Below are positions 1 through 8,031 of a stretch of 64,000 nt of DNA, one piece after another. The stretch is from Pseudohaliea sp964438205 (GTDB taxonomy: Bacteria; Pseudomonadota; Gammaproteobacteria; Pseudomonadales; Halieaceae). Location: positions 38,857-102,856 of the forward strand of contig CAYTJQ010000001.1 of the NCBI GenBank assembly GCA_964438205.1. Reading direction: 5' to 3'. Within the stretch, counting starts at the first letter, position 1. Every line of letters starts with the position of its first letter. Under the pieces are notes generated by a model. It did not search any database, was not told the origin of the DNA, and saw only the letters and a program-made list of their open reading frames with translations. A program made the translations under genes and the position numbers.

Positions 1-31
1 AAAAATCCAATATGGCACTATTATGTTCTTC

Positions 32-48
32 GTAACAATTGGTGTTAC
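32..48. promoter_or_regulatory. Perfect palindrome upstream of small exported protein gene
   Basis: Two arms, GTAACA and TGTTAC, are exact reverse complements separated by five bases. They lie about 35 bases before the GTG start at 83, in an unusually AT-rich stretch for this window. The geometry fits a dimeric repressor operator, but the cognate regulator cannot be named and a chance palindrome of this size is possible. Confidence 0.3.
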
Positions 49-82
49 TTATCTACACACTTTGAAAATCCTGGAGGATATC

Positions 83-328
83 GTGAAACACTTCACCTGG
101 CTGGCCGTCCTTGCCAGCGCCATGGCTGCCGCTGAGCCGCCGGCGCAGGACGCCCCGGTGGTCGACATGGCCGTGCTCGAAGTCGAGCGCGACGCCAAGG
201 CGGATGATGCGCTGGACGCCCCGCTGAAGCGGATTGCCGACGAACTGGACCGCGCCCTGGAACTGCAGCTGGCGCCCGAGGACGAAGCACCGGAGCTCGA
301 GGCCGATTTCGTCGCCTCGATCCGCTGA
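83..328 (+). CDS. Small exported acidic hypothetical protein
   Basis: This encodes about 81 residues, starting at a GTG placed six bases after a GGAGG ribosome-binding site. An upstream in-frame ATG at 23 lacks such a site. Residues 1-17 (lysine, then a hydrophobic stretch ending Ala-Met-Ala-Ala-Ala) look like a signal peptide. The rest is rich in Asp, Glu and Ala with a likely amphipathic helix, so a small periplasmic or secreted protein is inferred. No family is recognised. It is followed directly by the tRNA-Thr promoter, so it is probably transcribed alone. Confidence 0.55.
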   Translation: MKHFTWLAVLASAMAAAEPPAQDAPVVDMAVLEVERDAKADDALDAPLKRIADELDRALELQLAPEDEAPELEADFVASIR

Positions 329-356
329 CCGCCCGTGCGGGGCAGCCGCCGCGCGC

Positions 357-385
357 TTGCCGGCACCGGAGCGATGGCATAGAAT
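357..385 (+). promoter_or_regulatory. Sigma-70-type promoter for tRNA-Thr
   Basis: A TTGCCG -35-like hexamer at 357-362 is followed after exactly 17 bases by TAGAAT at 380-385. Transcription would start around 392, about nine bases before the mature tRNA 5' end. Spacing and position fit a stand-alone tRNA promoter. Confidence 0.55.
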
Positions 386-400
386 CGCGCCCTCTTCCGG

Positions 401-476
401 GCCGGCATAGCTCAGCTGGTAGAGCAACGCATTCGTAATGCGTGGGTCGGAGGTTCGAATCCTCTTGCCGGCACCA
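401..476 (+). tRNA. tRNA-Thr (anticodon CGT)
   Basis: This is a full 76-base cloverleaf with the CCA end encoded. The acceptor arms GCCGGCA and TGCCGGC pair over seven bases. The anticodon stem ACGCA/TGCGT closes a seven-base loop TTCGTAA, giving anticodon CGT, which reads ACG threonine codons. The T loop carries the usual GGTTCGAATCC. ACG codons are common in a GC-rich genome. No second tRNA is adjacent. Confidence 0.97.
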
Positions 477-677
477 TTTTTACGGATTTCCGGATATCGC
501 TTTACAGCCACCGCCTTGGCACCCCCGCCCTGGCTGCGCGCAACGGCTCGCGGCGGCGGGGTATGGCACGGCGCCCCGGCAAGGCGAGACAGCAAAGCGA
601 ACCGACAAAGCCCCGCGCCGGCAGGTCTGAGCGCCCCCCCGGCCCGTACCAAGTCTGAGACGATGCTGTAGCTGACC

Positions 678-2102
678 ATGTTCGACGCCCTCGACCCCCT
701 TCTGCTGGCTCGCGCCCAGTTCGCCTTTACGGTCGCGTTCCACTTCATCTTCCCGGCCCTCTCCATCGGCCTCGCCAGCTACCTCGCGGTGCTCAACGGC
801 CTCTGGCTGTGGACCCGGGACCGGAGCTACCTGGCGCTATTTCAGTTCTGGATCCGCATCTTCGCCCTGGTCTTTGCCATGGGCGTGGTATCCGGCATTA
901 CCATGTCCTACCAGTTCGGCACCAACTGGTCTGTGTTCTCTGACCGCGCCGGTCCGGTCATCGGACCGCTGATGGCCTACGAAGTGCTCACGGCTTTCTT
1001 CCTCGAGGCCGGCTTCCTCGGCATCATGCTGTTCGGCCGCGAGCGGGTCGGCGACCGCCTGCATATGCTCGCCTGCGCCATGGTCGCCTTCGGCACGGCC
1101 CTGTCCGCCACCTGGATTCTCGCGGTCAACAGCTGGATGCAGACGCCGGCGGGCTACGAGATCGCTGCAAACGGCCAGTTCCTGCCCACGGACTGGCTGG
1201 CGATCATCTTCAACCCGAGCTTTCCTCACCGCCTCGCGCACACGCTGACCGGCGCCTACCTGACCACGGCCTTCATGGTCGGTGGCGTGGCGGCCTGGCA
1301 CCTCCTGCGCGGCCACGGGCAAAGCGCACCGGTGCGGCGCATGTTCTCCATGGCGCTGTGGATGGCCGCCCTCGTCGCCCCGCTACAGGTCGTCATCGGC
1401 GACCTGCACGGCCTCAACACGCTCGAGCATCAGCCGGTGAAGGTGATGGCCATGGAGGGGCACTACCAGAGCTATCCGGATGGCGCGCCGCTGATCCTCT
1501 TCGGCCTGCCGGACTCCACCGCCGGCGAGGTGCGCTACGCGCTGGAGGTCCCGAAACTGTCGTCGCTGATCCTGAAGCACGACCTCAACGCGCCGCTGGC
1601 GGGTCTCGACACGGTCCCGCCGGAAGAACAGCCGCCCGTGGGCGTGGTGTTCTGGGCCTTCCGCATCATGGTCGGCCTGGGGCTGCTCATGGCGGGACTC
1701 GGCCTGTGGAGCCTCTGGGCCCGCTATCGCGGCCGCCTCTACGAGGACCGGTGGCTGCAGCGGGCGGCCGTGGGAATGGGGCCGTCGGGCCTGGTCGCAG
1801 TCATTGCCGGCTGGGTCACCACGGAGGTCGGCCGCCAGCCCTGGACGATCTACGGCGAGCTCACTACCGCCGCCTCCGTATCGCCGATCGCCGCACCGGC
1901 CGTAGCCACCTCCCTGCTGGTGTTCGCCGTGGTCTATTTCCTGGTCTTCGGCGCCGGGATCTTTTACATACTGCGGCTCATGGCACAGGGTCCGGACGCG
2001 ATCGGCGGCCCGCCCGCGGACGGGCCGCTGCGCACCGCAGGCACCGTGCCGGCCGTCCAGTTCCAGGAAACCACCGCGACGGGAGGTGCGACGTGGACCT
2101 GA
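678..2102 (+). CDS. cydA: Cytochrome bd-type quinol oxidase subunit I (short Q loop)
   Basis: The 474-residue membrane subunit carries the haems and quinol site of a bd oxidase, which reduces O2 to water in the inner membrane without pumping protons. His22 in FHFIFP corresponds to the haem b595 ligand, and a second histidine lies in the FPHRLAHTL stretch. The YEVLTAFFLEAGFLG helix carries the conserved glutamates, and the GRQPW motif near residue 390 is family-typical. The length and missing Q-loop insert place it with the CioA/short-Q-loop group, often cyanide-insensitive; that physiology is inferred. It overlaps cydB by ten bases. The 200 bases between the tRNA and this gene show nothing distinctive, and the ribosome-binding site is weak. 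Confidence 0.93.
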   Translation: MFDALDPLLLARAQFAFTVAFHFIFPALSIGLASYLAVLNGLWLWTRDRSYLALFQFWIRIFALVFAMGVVSGITMSYQFGTNWSVFSDRAGPVIGPLMAYEVLTAFFLEAGFLGIMLFGRERVGDRLHMLACAMVAFGTALSATWILAVNSWMQTPAGYEIAANGQFLPTDWLAIIFNPSFPHRLAHTLTGAYLTTAFMVGGVAAWHLLRGHGQSAPVRRMFSMALWMAALVAPLQVVIGDLHGLNTLEHQPVKVMAMEGHYQSYPDGAPLILFGLPDSTAGEVRYALEVPKLSSLILKHDLNAPLAGLDTVPPEEQPPVGVVFWAFRIMVGLGLLMAGLGLWSLWARYRGRLYEDRWLQRAAVGMGPSGLVAVIAGWVTTEVGRQPWTIYGELTTAASVSPIAAPAVATSLLVFAVVYFLVFGAGIFYILRLMAQGPDAIGGPPADGPLRTAGTVPAVQFQETTATGGATWT

Positions 2103-3094
2103 CCATTGCCTGGGCGGGCCTGCTGGTGCTCGCCGTCTTCATCTACGTGGTGCTCGACGGCTTCGACCTCGGCATCGGCATGCTCTTCGCCGTCTTTCCC
2201 GAGCGCCGCGACCGCGACCTGCTCATGAACTCCGTGGCGCCGGTCTGGGACGGCAACGAGACCTGGCTCATTCTCGGCGGGGGCGGCCTCTTCGCCGCCT
2301 TCCCCATGGCCTACGGGATCTACATGACGGCCCTGTACACGCCGATCATCGCCATGCTGCTCGCGCTCGTCTTCCGCGGCGTGGCCTTCGAGTACCGCTG
2401 GCGCACGGAGCGCTGGCGGCGCTGGTGGGACCGGGCCTTCATCGTCGGCTCCGCCGTCGCGGCCCTGGCCCAGGGTATCGCCCTGGGCGCCGTCCTGCAG
2501 GGCGTCACCGTGGACGGTCGCAGTTACGGCGGCGGCTGGTGGGACTGGCTGACGCCTTTCACGCTGCTCACCGGGATCGCGGTCGCGATCGGTTACCTGC
2601 TCCTGGGCGCCTGCTGGCTGGTGCTGAAAACCGAGGGCGAAGTCCACGACCGCGCGCGGCGCATCGCCGTGGTCACGGGCGGGATCACCGTGGCGATGAT
2701 TGGCGTGGTCAGCCTGGCCACGCCATTCCTGGAGGCCGCCTACTGGGAACGCTGGTTCTCCCTGCCGACGGCGGCGGTGGCCGCGCCGGTGCCCATCCTG
2801 GTCGCGGTGCTCAGCACCTGGCTCTACCGCTCCCTGACCCGGGACGGACACGATCTCGCCCCGTTCCTGCTCACGCTGGGACTCTTCGCTCTCTGCTTCG
2901 TGGGCCTGTGCATCTCGCTCTGGCCCTACATCATCCCCACCTCGGTGACGCTCTGGGAAGCCGCGGCCCCGCCCTCAAGCCAGTGGTTCATGCTGGTCGG
3001 CGCGCTGGTCATGCTGCCGCTGATCCTCGGCTACACCGGCTATGCCTACTGGGTGTTCCGCGGCAAGCTGGATCCGGACGAGGGCTACCACTGA
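2093..3094 (+). CDS. cydB: Cytochrome bd-type quinol oxidase subunit II
   Basis: This 333-residue membrane protein starts at a GTG eight bases after GGGAGG, overlapping the end of cydA. The N-terminal DGFDLGIGML helix and the DGNETWLILGGGGLFAAFP stretch are signatures of CydB. About eight to nine hydrophobic segments are visible. It forms the heterodimer with CydA and stabilises the haems. Translation is probably coupled to cydA by the overlap and to the next small gene by a TGATG junction. Confidence 0.94.
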   Translation: MDLTIAWAGLLVLAVFIYVVLDGFDLGIGMLFAVFPERRDRDLLMNSVAPVWDGNETWLILGGGGLFAAFPMAYGIYMTALYTPIIAMLLALVFRGVAFEYRWRTERWRRWWDRAFIVGSAVAALAQGIALGAVLQGVTVDGRSYGGGWWDWLTPFTLLTGIAVAIGYLLLGACWLVLKTEGEVHDRARRIAVVTGGITVAMIGVVSLATPFLEAAYWERWFSLPTAAVAAPVPILVAVLSTWLYRSLTRDGHDLAPFLLTLGLFALCFVGLCISLWPYIIPTSVTLWEAAAPPSSQWFMLVGALVMLPLILGYTGYAYWVFRGKLDPDEGYH

Positions 3095-3219
3095 TGAGCG
3101 GACGGCCACTACCGCCCGCCTTGCGGCGGGCGTTCTGGTTCGTCGGGCTCTGGAGTGCCGGCGTGCTGGCCGTGGGCGCCGTCGCGTTACTGCTGCGCGC
3201 CGTGATAGTGCCCGGCTAG
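3094..3219 (+). CDS. DUF2474 / CydX-like single-pass membrane peptide
   Basis: This 41-residue protein starts at an ATG that shares its A with the cydB stop codon (TGATG). It has a basic N-terminus (LRRAF) and one transmembrane segment of about 22 residues (FWFVGLW onward). Small DUF2474 proteins follow cydAB operons with a short Q loop and are thought to act like CydX, the third bd-oxidase subunit; that role is inferred from size and context. Its last 33 bases overlap the convergent pip gene. Confidence 0.75.
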   Translation: MSGRPLPPALRRAFWFVGLWSAGVLAVGAVALLLRAVIVPG

Positions 3220-4152
3220 CCGGTCCGTCGCCGCCACCAGCGCGGCGGCATTGCCCCCGTCGAAGGCGGAGTGGCCGGCGTCCGGCACGAGGTGAAATTC
3301 CGCTTCCGGCCAGGCCCGGTGCAGCATCCAGGCGGTCGTGGGCGGGCAGACCACGTCATAGCGCCCCTGGACGATCACCGCCGGGATGTGGCGGATGCGG
3401 TCGATCCCTTCCAGCAGTTGTCCCGGGTCCTCGAAGAAGCCGCCGTTGACGAAGTAGTGGCATTCGATACGCGCCATGGCGAGCGCCGCCGCGGGCGCAT
3501 CGAGCTGGGCCACGAAATCCGCCCGCGGCCGCAGGAAACTCGTCGATGCCTCCCAGACGGACCAGGCCCGCGCCGCCGCCAGCCGCTCCTCCTCGTCCGG
3601 CCCGGTCAGGCGCCGGTGAAAGGCTTCAACGAGGTCGTCGCGCTCCGCCTCCGGTATCGGCGCGAGGTAGGCCTCCCAGGCATCCGGGTACATTTCACTG
3701 GCGCCGTGCTGGTAGAACCAGCGGATCTCCTGCTCCCGCAGCAGGAAAATGCCCCGCAGCACCAGCTCGCTGACCACCTGCGGGTGGGCCTGCGCATAGG
3801 CAAGGGAAAGCGTGCTGCCCCAGGACCCGCCGAAGACCAGCCAGCGCTCGATGCCGAGGGTCTCCCGCAGCCGCTCCATGTCGGCAACGAGATGCCAGGT
3901 GGTGTTGGCCTCCAGCGACGCATGGGGACGGGAGCGACCACAGCCGCGCTGGTCGAAGAGCACGATGCGGTAACGCTCCGGGTCGAAGAAGCGCCGCGCG
4001 TCCTTCCCCGCCCCGCCGCCGGGGCCGCCGTGCACGAAGAGGCAGGGTCTGCCGGCCGGGTTGCCGCACTGCTCGTAGTAGACGTCGTGTCCATCGCCGA
4101 CCGCCAGCCAGCCGTGGTCGTAGGGCTCGATCGGGGGATACAGGGCATTCAT
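3187..4152 (-). CDS. pip: Proline iminopeptidase (S33 alpha/beta hydrolase)
   Basis: A 321-residue cytoplasmic exopeptidase that removes N-terminal proline from peptides. The family's opening YPP.IEPY, the oxyanion motif HGGPGGG, the nucleophile elbow GGSWGS, the acid in GRYDVVCPP and the C-terminal DAGHSAF histidine give a complete Ser-Asp-His triad. An ATG at 4152 gives the standard N-terminus; twelve extra codons upstream are unlikely to be used. It stands alone, convergent with the cyd operon and in the same direction as dinB. Confidence 0.93.
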   Translation of the reverse strand: MNALYPPIEPYDHGWLAVGDGHDVYYEQCGNPAGRPCLFVHGGPGGGAGKDARRFFDPERYRIVLFDQRGCGRSRPHASLEANTTWHLVADMERLRETLGIERWLVFGGSWGSTLSLAYAQAHPQVVSELVLRGIFLLREQEIRWFYQHGASEMYPDAWEAYLAPIPEAERDDLVEAFHRRLTGPDEEERLAAARAWSVWEASTSFLRPRADFVAQLDAPAAALAMARIECHYFVNGGFFEDPGQLLEGIDRIRHIPAVIVQGRYDVVCPPTTAWMLHRAWPEAEFHLVPDAGHSAFDGGNAAALVAATDRLAGHYHGAQQ

Positions 4153-4236
4153 GCGCACGGTCTCTCTGTCCGGGGCTGGTTGCCCCATGATGGCCCCGCG
4201 CCGCCGGGGCCGGCAAGCTCGTCCGGGAAACCATGC

Positions 4237-5346
4237 TCAGAAGGCTAGCGTTTGCTGACCCGGGAACGGCTCACCGACGCCGGCCGCCGGCGGCGCGGGC
4301 GCCGCCAGCGCCGACAAGGCGATCCCGAGCAGCCGTATACCGCGCGCCGGCGGCAGCAGCGGCGCGATGGCCGCGGAAGCCAGCTCGCGCAGCCGTTCGG
4401 GGGTCTCCACCGGCACGGCCACGGAGCGGGCCCGGGTCAGCAGCCGGAAATCCGAGTACTTGACCTTCACGGTCACCGTGCGACCGCGCAGCGGCTGCCC
4501 TTCGACCCGCGCCCAGAGCGTGTCTGCGATCCGCTCCAGCGCGGCGAGCACTGCCGCACTGTCCTCGAGGTCCTCGCCGAAGGTGCGCTCCGCGCCGATG
4601 GACTTGCGCTGTCGCTCGGGCCGCACCGGGCGCGGGTCCTCGCCCCGGGCTGCGCCATAAAGATAACCGGCAAACTTGCCGAAGTGCTGCTCGAGGAAGG
4701 CCCGCTCGCAGGCGCGCAGCTCCGCCCCCGTGTGAATGCCCAGCCGCGCCATGCGCTCCGCGGTCCGCGGCCCCACACCGTGAAAGCGCCGCACGGGCAG
4801 TCCCGCGACAAAGGCCGGCCCCTGCGCCGGCGTGATCACGCAGAGGCCGTCAGGCTTGTGCTGGTCGGACGCGATCTTGGCCAGGAACTTGTTGTAGCTC
4901 ACCCCCGCGCTCGCCGTCAGCGACGTCTCCTCGCGAATGGCAGCCCTGATGGCCTGTGCCGTCGCCGTCGCGCTGCCGAGGCCGGCCCGGTCCGCGGTCA
5001 CGTCGAGGTAGGCCTCGTCCAGGGAAAGCGGCTCCACGAGGTCGCTGTAGCGCGCGAAGATCCCGCGGATCTGGCGGGAGATGTCCCGGTAGTGGTCAAA
5101 ACGCGGCCTGATGAACACCAGCTCGGGGCACCGGCGCCTTGCCGTGACCGAAGGCATCGCCGAACGGACCCCGAACACCCGCGCCTCGTAGCTCGCGGCC
5201 GCCACCACCCCGCGGCGCGCCGACCCGCCCACCGCCACCGGCCGGCCACGCAGCGACGGGTCGTCCCGCTGTTCCACGCTGGCGTAGAACGCGTCCATGT
5301 CGACGTGAATGATCTTGCGCGGCGCAAGCTCCGCTTCGTCAGCCAT
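4237..5346 (-). CDS. dinB: DNA polymerase IV (Y-family translesion polymerase)
   Basis: A 369-residue polymerase for error-prone lesion bypass. The N-terminal HVDMDAFYASVE carries the first catalytic Asp, and SLDEAYLDV near residue 105 carries the Asp-Glu pair. A helix-hairpin-helix region (HGVGPRTAERMARLGI) and the little-finger domain (RKSIGAERTF) follow. The last residues, QQTLAF, match a beta-clamp binding motif. No LexA box is visible in the short upstream gap, which also holds the terminator of the receptor gene, so SOS control is not supported here. Confidence 0.95.
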   Translation of the reverse strand: MADEAELAPRKIIHVDMDAFYASVEQRDDPSLRGRPVAVGGSARRGVVAAASYEARVFGVRSAMPSVTARRRCPELVFIRPRFDHYRDISRQIRGIFARYSDLVEPLSLDEAYLDVTADRAGLGSATATAQAIRAAIREETSLTASAGVSYNKFLAKIASDQHKPDGLCVITPAQGPAFVAGLPVRRFHGVGPRTAERMARLGIHTGAELRACERAFLEQHFGKFAGYLYGAARGEDPRPVRPERQRKSIGAERTFGEDLEDSAAVLAALERIADTLWARVEGQPLRGRTVTVKVKYSDFRLLTRARSVAVPVETPERLRELASAAIAPLLPPARGIRLLGIALSALAAPAPPAAGVGEPFPGQQTLAF

Positions 5347-5380
5347 CCGGGAATGTTAGCCCGGCACTCTGCGATAACCC

Positions 5381-5412
5381 AAAAAAGCCGGGGGCCCAAG
5401 GGGCGCCCGGCC
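5381..5412 (-). terminator. Rho-independent terminator after TonB-dependent receptor
   Basis: Read on the minus strand, GCCGGGCGCCC and GGGCCCCCGGC pair with one mismatch around a short loop and are followed directly by six T. It lies about 20 bases past the stop of the receptor gene and before dinB, so it should separate the two transcripts. Confidence 0.8.
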
Positions 5413-5431
5413 TCAATCGCTACGGCCGGGT

Positions 5432-7888
5432 CTAGAACCGGTAGGTGCCCTGGAGGGCGTAGGTTGCGGGGCGGTCGAGAAACTTGTAATAGGCGATGCC
5501 CGTACCGCCGGTCAGCGTGCCGGCAAGCGGGGCCTCGCCGCCGTAGATGACCACATCCTCGTCGGTGAGGTTCTGGCCGACGAAGGCGAGTTCCCACTGC
5601 CCGGAGGGGGCGCCGACGGCGACGCGCAGGTTCACCTTGGTGAACGAGTCCTGCTCGCTGCGCGGGTCCAGCGTCGGGTTGTAGGTGTAGGAATCGCTGT
5701 AGTTCAGGTCGAGCGTGGTGCGAAGCTCCAGGCTGTCACCCAGCGGCATCACGTAGTCGGCGATGATGGAGCCCGTCCATTCCGGCGTGTACTCCTTGCG
5801 TTTGCCGGTGGCGTCACAGGTCACGCCGTCAGGCTGTACCGCGCCCGGGTCCAGCACCTGCTGGCCGAAGTAGCACTGGTTGTTCTTGAAGTCCGTGTAC
5901 TCGAAATCGAGGTAGGCCACGGCGGCGCTCAGCGTCAGGCCCCGGGTCACCAGCCAGCGGCCGTCCAGTTCCACGCCGGAAATCTCCGCCTCGCCGGCGT
6001 TGCGTACGTTGAAGCCGAGGACGCCGTCGAACTGGCTCGTCTGCAGGTTCGTGTACTCCGTGTAGAAGGCAGCTATATTGAGTTCGGCGGTATCGCCGAT
6101 GCCCATCTTCGCGCCGACCTCGAAGCTCTCGGCGGACTCGTCCTCGAACTCGAACACGCCGACGATGTCGAGCCCGCGGCCCAGGTTCTGGGCGTTGACC
6201 ACGTTCGGGTCCGGGTGGCCGTTGGAGCGGATGTCGAAGCCGCCGGCCTTGAAGCCTTCCACGTAGGTCGCGTAGAGCATCATGTCGTCGGTGGCATCCC
6301 ACTGCAGCGTGATCAGCGGGTTGAATTCCTCTTCCTTGCGCTTGCCGGAGATCGTGTCATAGGGCTCGATGCTGAAGGCGCCGAAGAGCGGATTCAGACC
6401 CCAGAGCACGTTCGGCACCTGGCCGCTCGGGTCCGTTGCCGGGGTCGGCTGGCCGTCCGGGCCGAAGTGCACCTGGGTCTTGGTCGCCGTCTTCTCCTCC
6501 TCGCTATAGCGCCCGCCGAGCACGAGGCGGAAGCTATCGGAGATATTCCAGGTGACCTGGGCGAAGGCCGCCCACATGTCGCTTTCCTGGTCCGCGAAGC
6601 GCCGGCTGCTGATATTGGCAAAGGCGGGGTTCAGGATCCGCAGCAGGCTGTTGTCCATCACGTTGATGTTGTCTTCGAAATCCAGCTCGCTGGTCTGGTA
6701 GTAGAGGCCGGCGATGTAGTCGAAGCTTTCGCCGCCCGGCGAGGTCACCCGGATCTCCTGGCTGAACTGCTCGAAGGCCTCGTCCTGCAGCGCGTTGAAG
6801 ACCGTCGCGCTGGTGAAATCGCAGTCGCAATCCTGCTGGAATTCGTACTCGAGGTAACCGGTGGTGGAGGTCAGCGTCAGCCCGCCCAGGTCGTAGTCGA
6901 TCGTCAGCACGAAGACATCGGACTGGTTATCGTGGAAGTCGCCGTTGCCGCCGCGTACGCGATCGAGTTCACCGTCCGATCCCGTGTAGGTGACCGGCGG
7001 CTGGAAGCCGAGAACACCGTTGGCAAGGCCGACGAAATTGTCCAGCGCGGTGATGTAGTCCGTGCCCTGCCCCGTACCCGCCAGGTCCTCGCGGACAATG
7101 CTCTGGTCGAGCTCGACGTTGCGGCCGTTATCATCGAAGTCCGAGTGCTCGTACTTGGCCCAGACCGACAGCTGCTGCGTCGGCTCCCAGAGCAGGGAGC
7201 CGCGGTAGACCATTTCCTCTTCCTGTTTTTCATCGTCGCCGGTAACGGTGTTCGTGTAGGGGCCCTCCACGTCGCGGTACATGAGCGAGAGGCGCCCGGA
7301 GAGCGTGTCCGTGAGCGGACCGGAGAGCACCACGCGGTAGTCCTGGCGCTCTTCCTCCGTCTCGTACAGCGCCGTCACCGAGCCCTCGAAGGTATCGGTG
7401 GGCTTGGCGGTCACCATGCTCACGGCGCCCGCGATGCTGTTCTTGCCGAAGAGAATCGGCTGCGGCCCGCGCAGCACCTCGATACGATCGAGGTCGAAGA
7501 GCGGCGAGCGCGCGAGCTGGCCGCGGCCGTAATAGATGTTGTCCACGTACATGCCCGTGGACTGCTCGAAGCCCGGGTTGATGCCGGAGCTGACGCCCCG
7601 GATGGTGATGTTGTTCGAGATGCCGCTCTGGTTCATGGAGAAGTTCGGCACGTAGGTCGTGAGCGCCTCGAGGTTGCTGATGTTGGCCTCGACGAGCTTG
7701 TCGCCGCTCACCGCGCTGACGGAGATCGGCACGTCCTGCAGGCTCTCGGCCCGCTTCTGGGCGGTGACGATGACCTCCTCGAGCATGAGATCCTGGGCCT
7801 GGGTACCGGCCGCGAGGGCCAGGGCGAGGCCCGCGACCAGCGGACGACGGTGGGTGAACAGCGGACGGACTTGCGGTGCGACAGGCAT
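5432..7888 (-). CDS. TonB-dependent outer-membrane receptor
   Basis: An 818-residue receptor. It has a signal peptide (hydrophobic stretch about residues 17-31 ending AGTQAQ), a TonB-box-like EEVIVTAQKR, a plug domain to about residue 170 (VPISVSAVSG, IRGVSSG, RIEVLRGPQ, GKNSIAGAV), a 22-strand barrel and a terminal aromatic (YRF). This plug type is abundant in marine gammaproteobacteria and sphingomonads, with many substrates. The neighbours (dinB downstream, doe operon upstream on the same strand) do not reveal the ligand, so no substrate is assigned. The 143 bases upstream are relatively AT-rich and probably hold the promoter. Confidence 0.9.
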   Translation of the reverse strand: MPVAPQVRPLFTHRRPLVAGLALALAAGTQAQDLMLEEVIVTAQKRAESLQDVPISVSAVSGDKLVEANISNLEALTTYVPNFSMNQSGISNNITIRGVSSGINPGFEQSTGMYVDNIYYGRGQLARSPLFDLDRIEVLRGPQPILFGKNSIAGAVSMVTAKPTDTFEGSVTALYETEEERQDYRVVLSGPLTDTLSGRLSLMYRDVEGPYTNTVTGDDEKQEEEMVYRGSLLWEPTQQLSVWAKYEHSDFDDNGRNVELDQSIVREDLAGTGQGTDYITALDNFVGLANGVLGFQPPVTYTGSDGELDRVRGGNGDFHDNQSDVFVLTIDYDLGGLTLTSTTGYLEYEFQQDCDCDFTSATVFNALQDEAFEQFSQEIRVTSPGGESFDYIAGLYYQTSELDFEDNINVMDNSLLRILNPAFANISSRRFADQESDMWAAFAQVTWNISDSFRLVLGGRYSEEEKTATKTQVHFGPDGQPTPATDPSGQVPNVLWGLNPLFGAFSIEPYDTISGKRKEEEFNPLITLQWDATDDMMLYATYVEGFKAGGFDIRSNGHPDPNVVNAQNLGRGLDIVGVFEFEDESAESFEVGAKMGIGDTAELNIAAFYTEYTNLQTSQFDGVLGFNVRNAGEAEISGVELDGRWLVTRGLTLSAAVAYLDFEYTDFKNNQCYFGQQVLDPGAVQPDGVTCDATGKRKEYTPEWTGSIIADYVMPLGDSLELRTTLDLNYSDSYTYNPTLDPRSEQDSFTKVNLRVAVGAPSGQWELAFVGQNLTDEDVVIYGGEAPLAGTLTGGTGIAYYKFLDRPATYALQGTYRF

Positions 7889-8031
7889 GGCGTTACCCCG
7901 TAGTTATGGTTATTTCACGGGACCGGCAAAGCGGTCTTTTTATGCAACCGACTCCAGCATAGCAAAACGCCGCCGCGCCGTACCTCCAATTTTTGCCAAT
8001 TTTACCGCCCGCGGCAGGCTCCGGGAGCGGG

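Noticed and set aside
401..476. tRNA-Thr as an integrative-element attachment site
   Set aside because: No integrase, direct repeat of the tRNA 3' end or accessory island follows; the next genes are a cyd operon.
5347..5431. LexA box expected upstream of dinB
   Set aside because: No CTGT-N8-ACAG pattern is present; the region mainly holds the terminator of the receptor gene.
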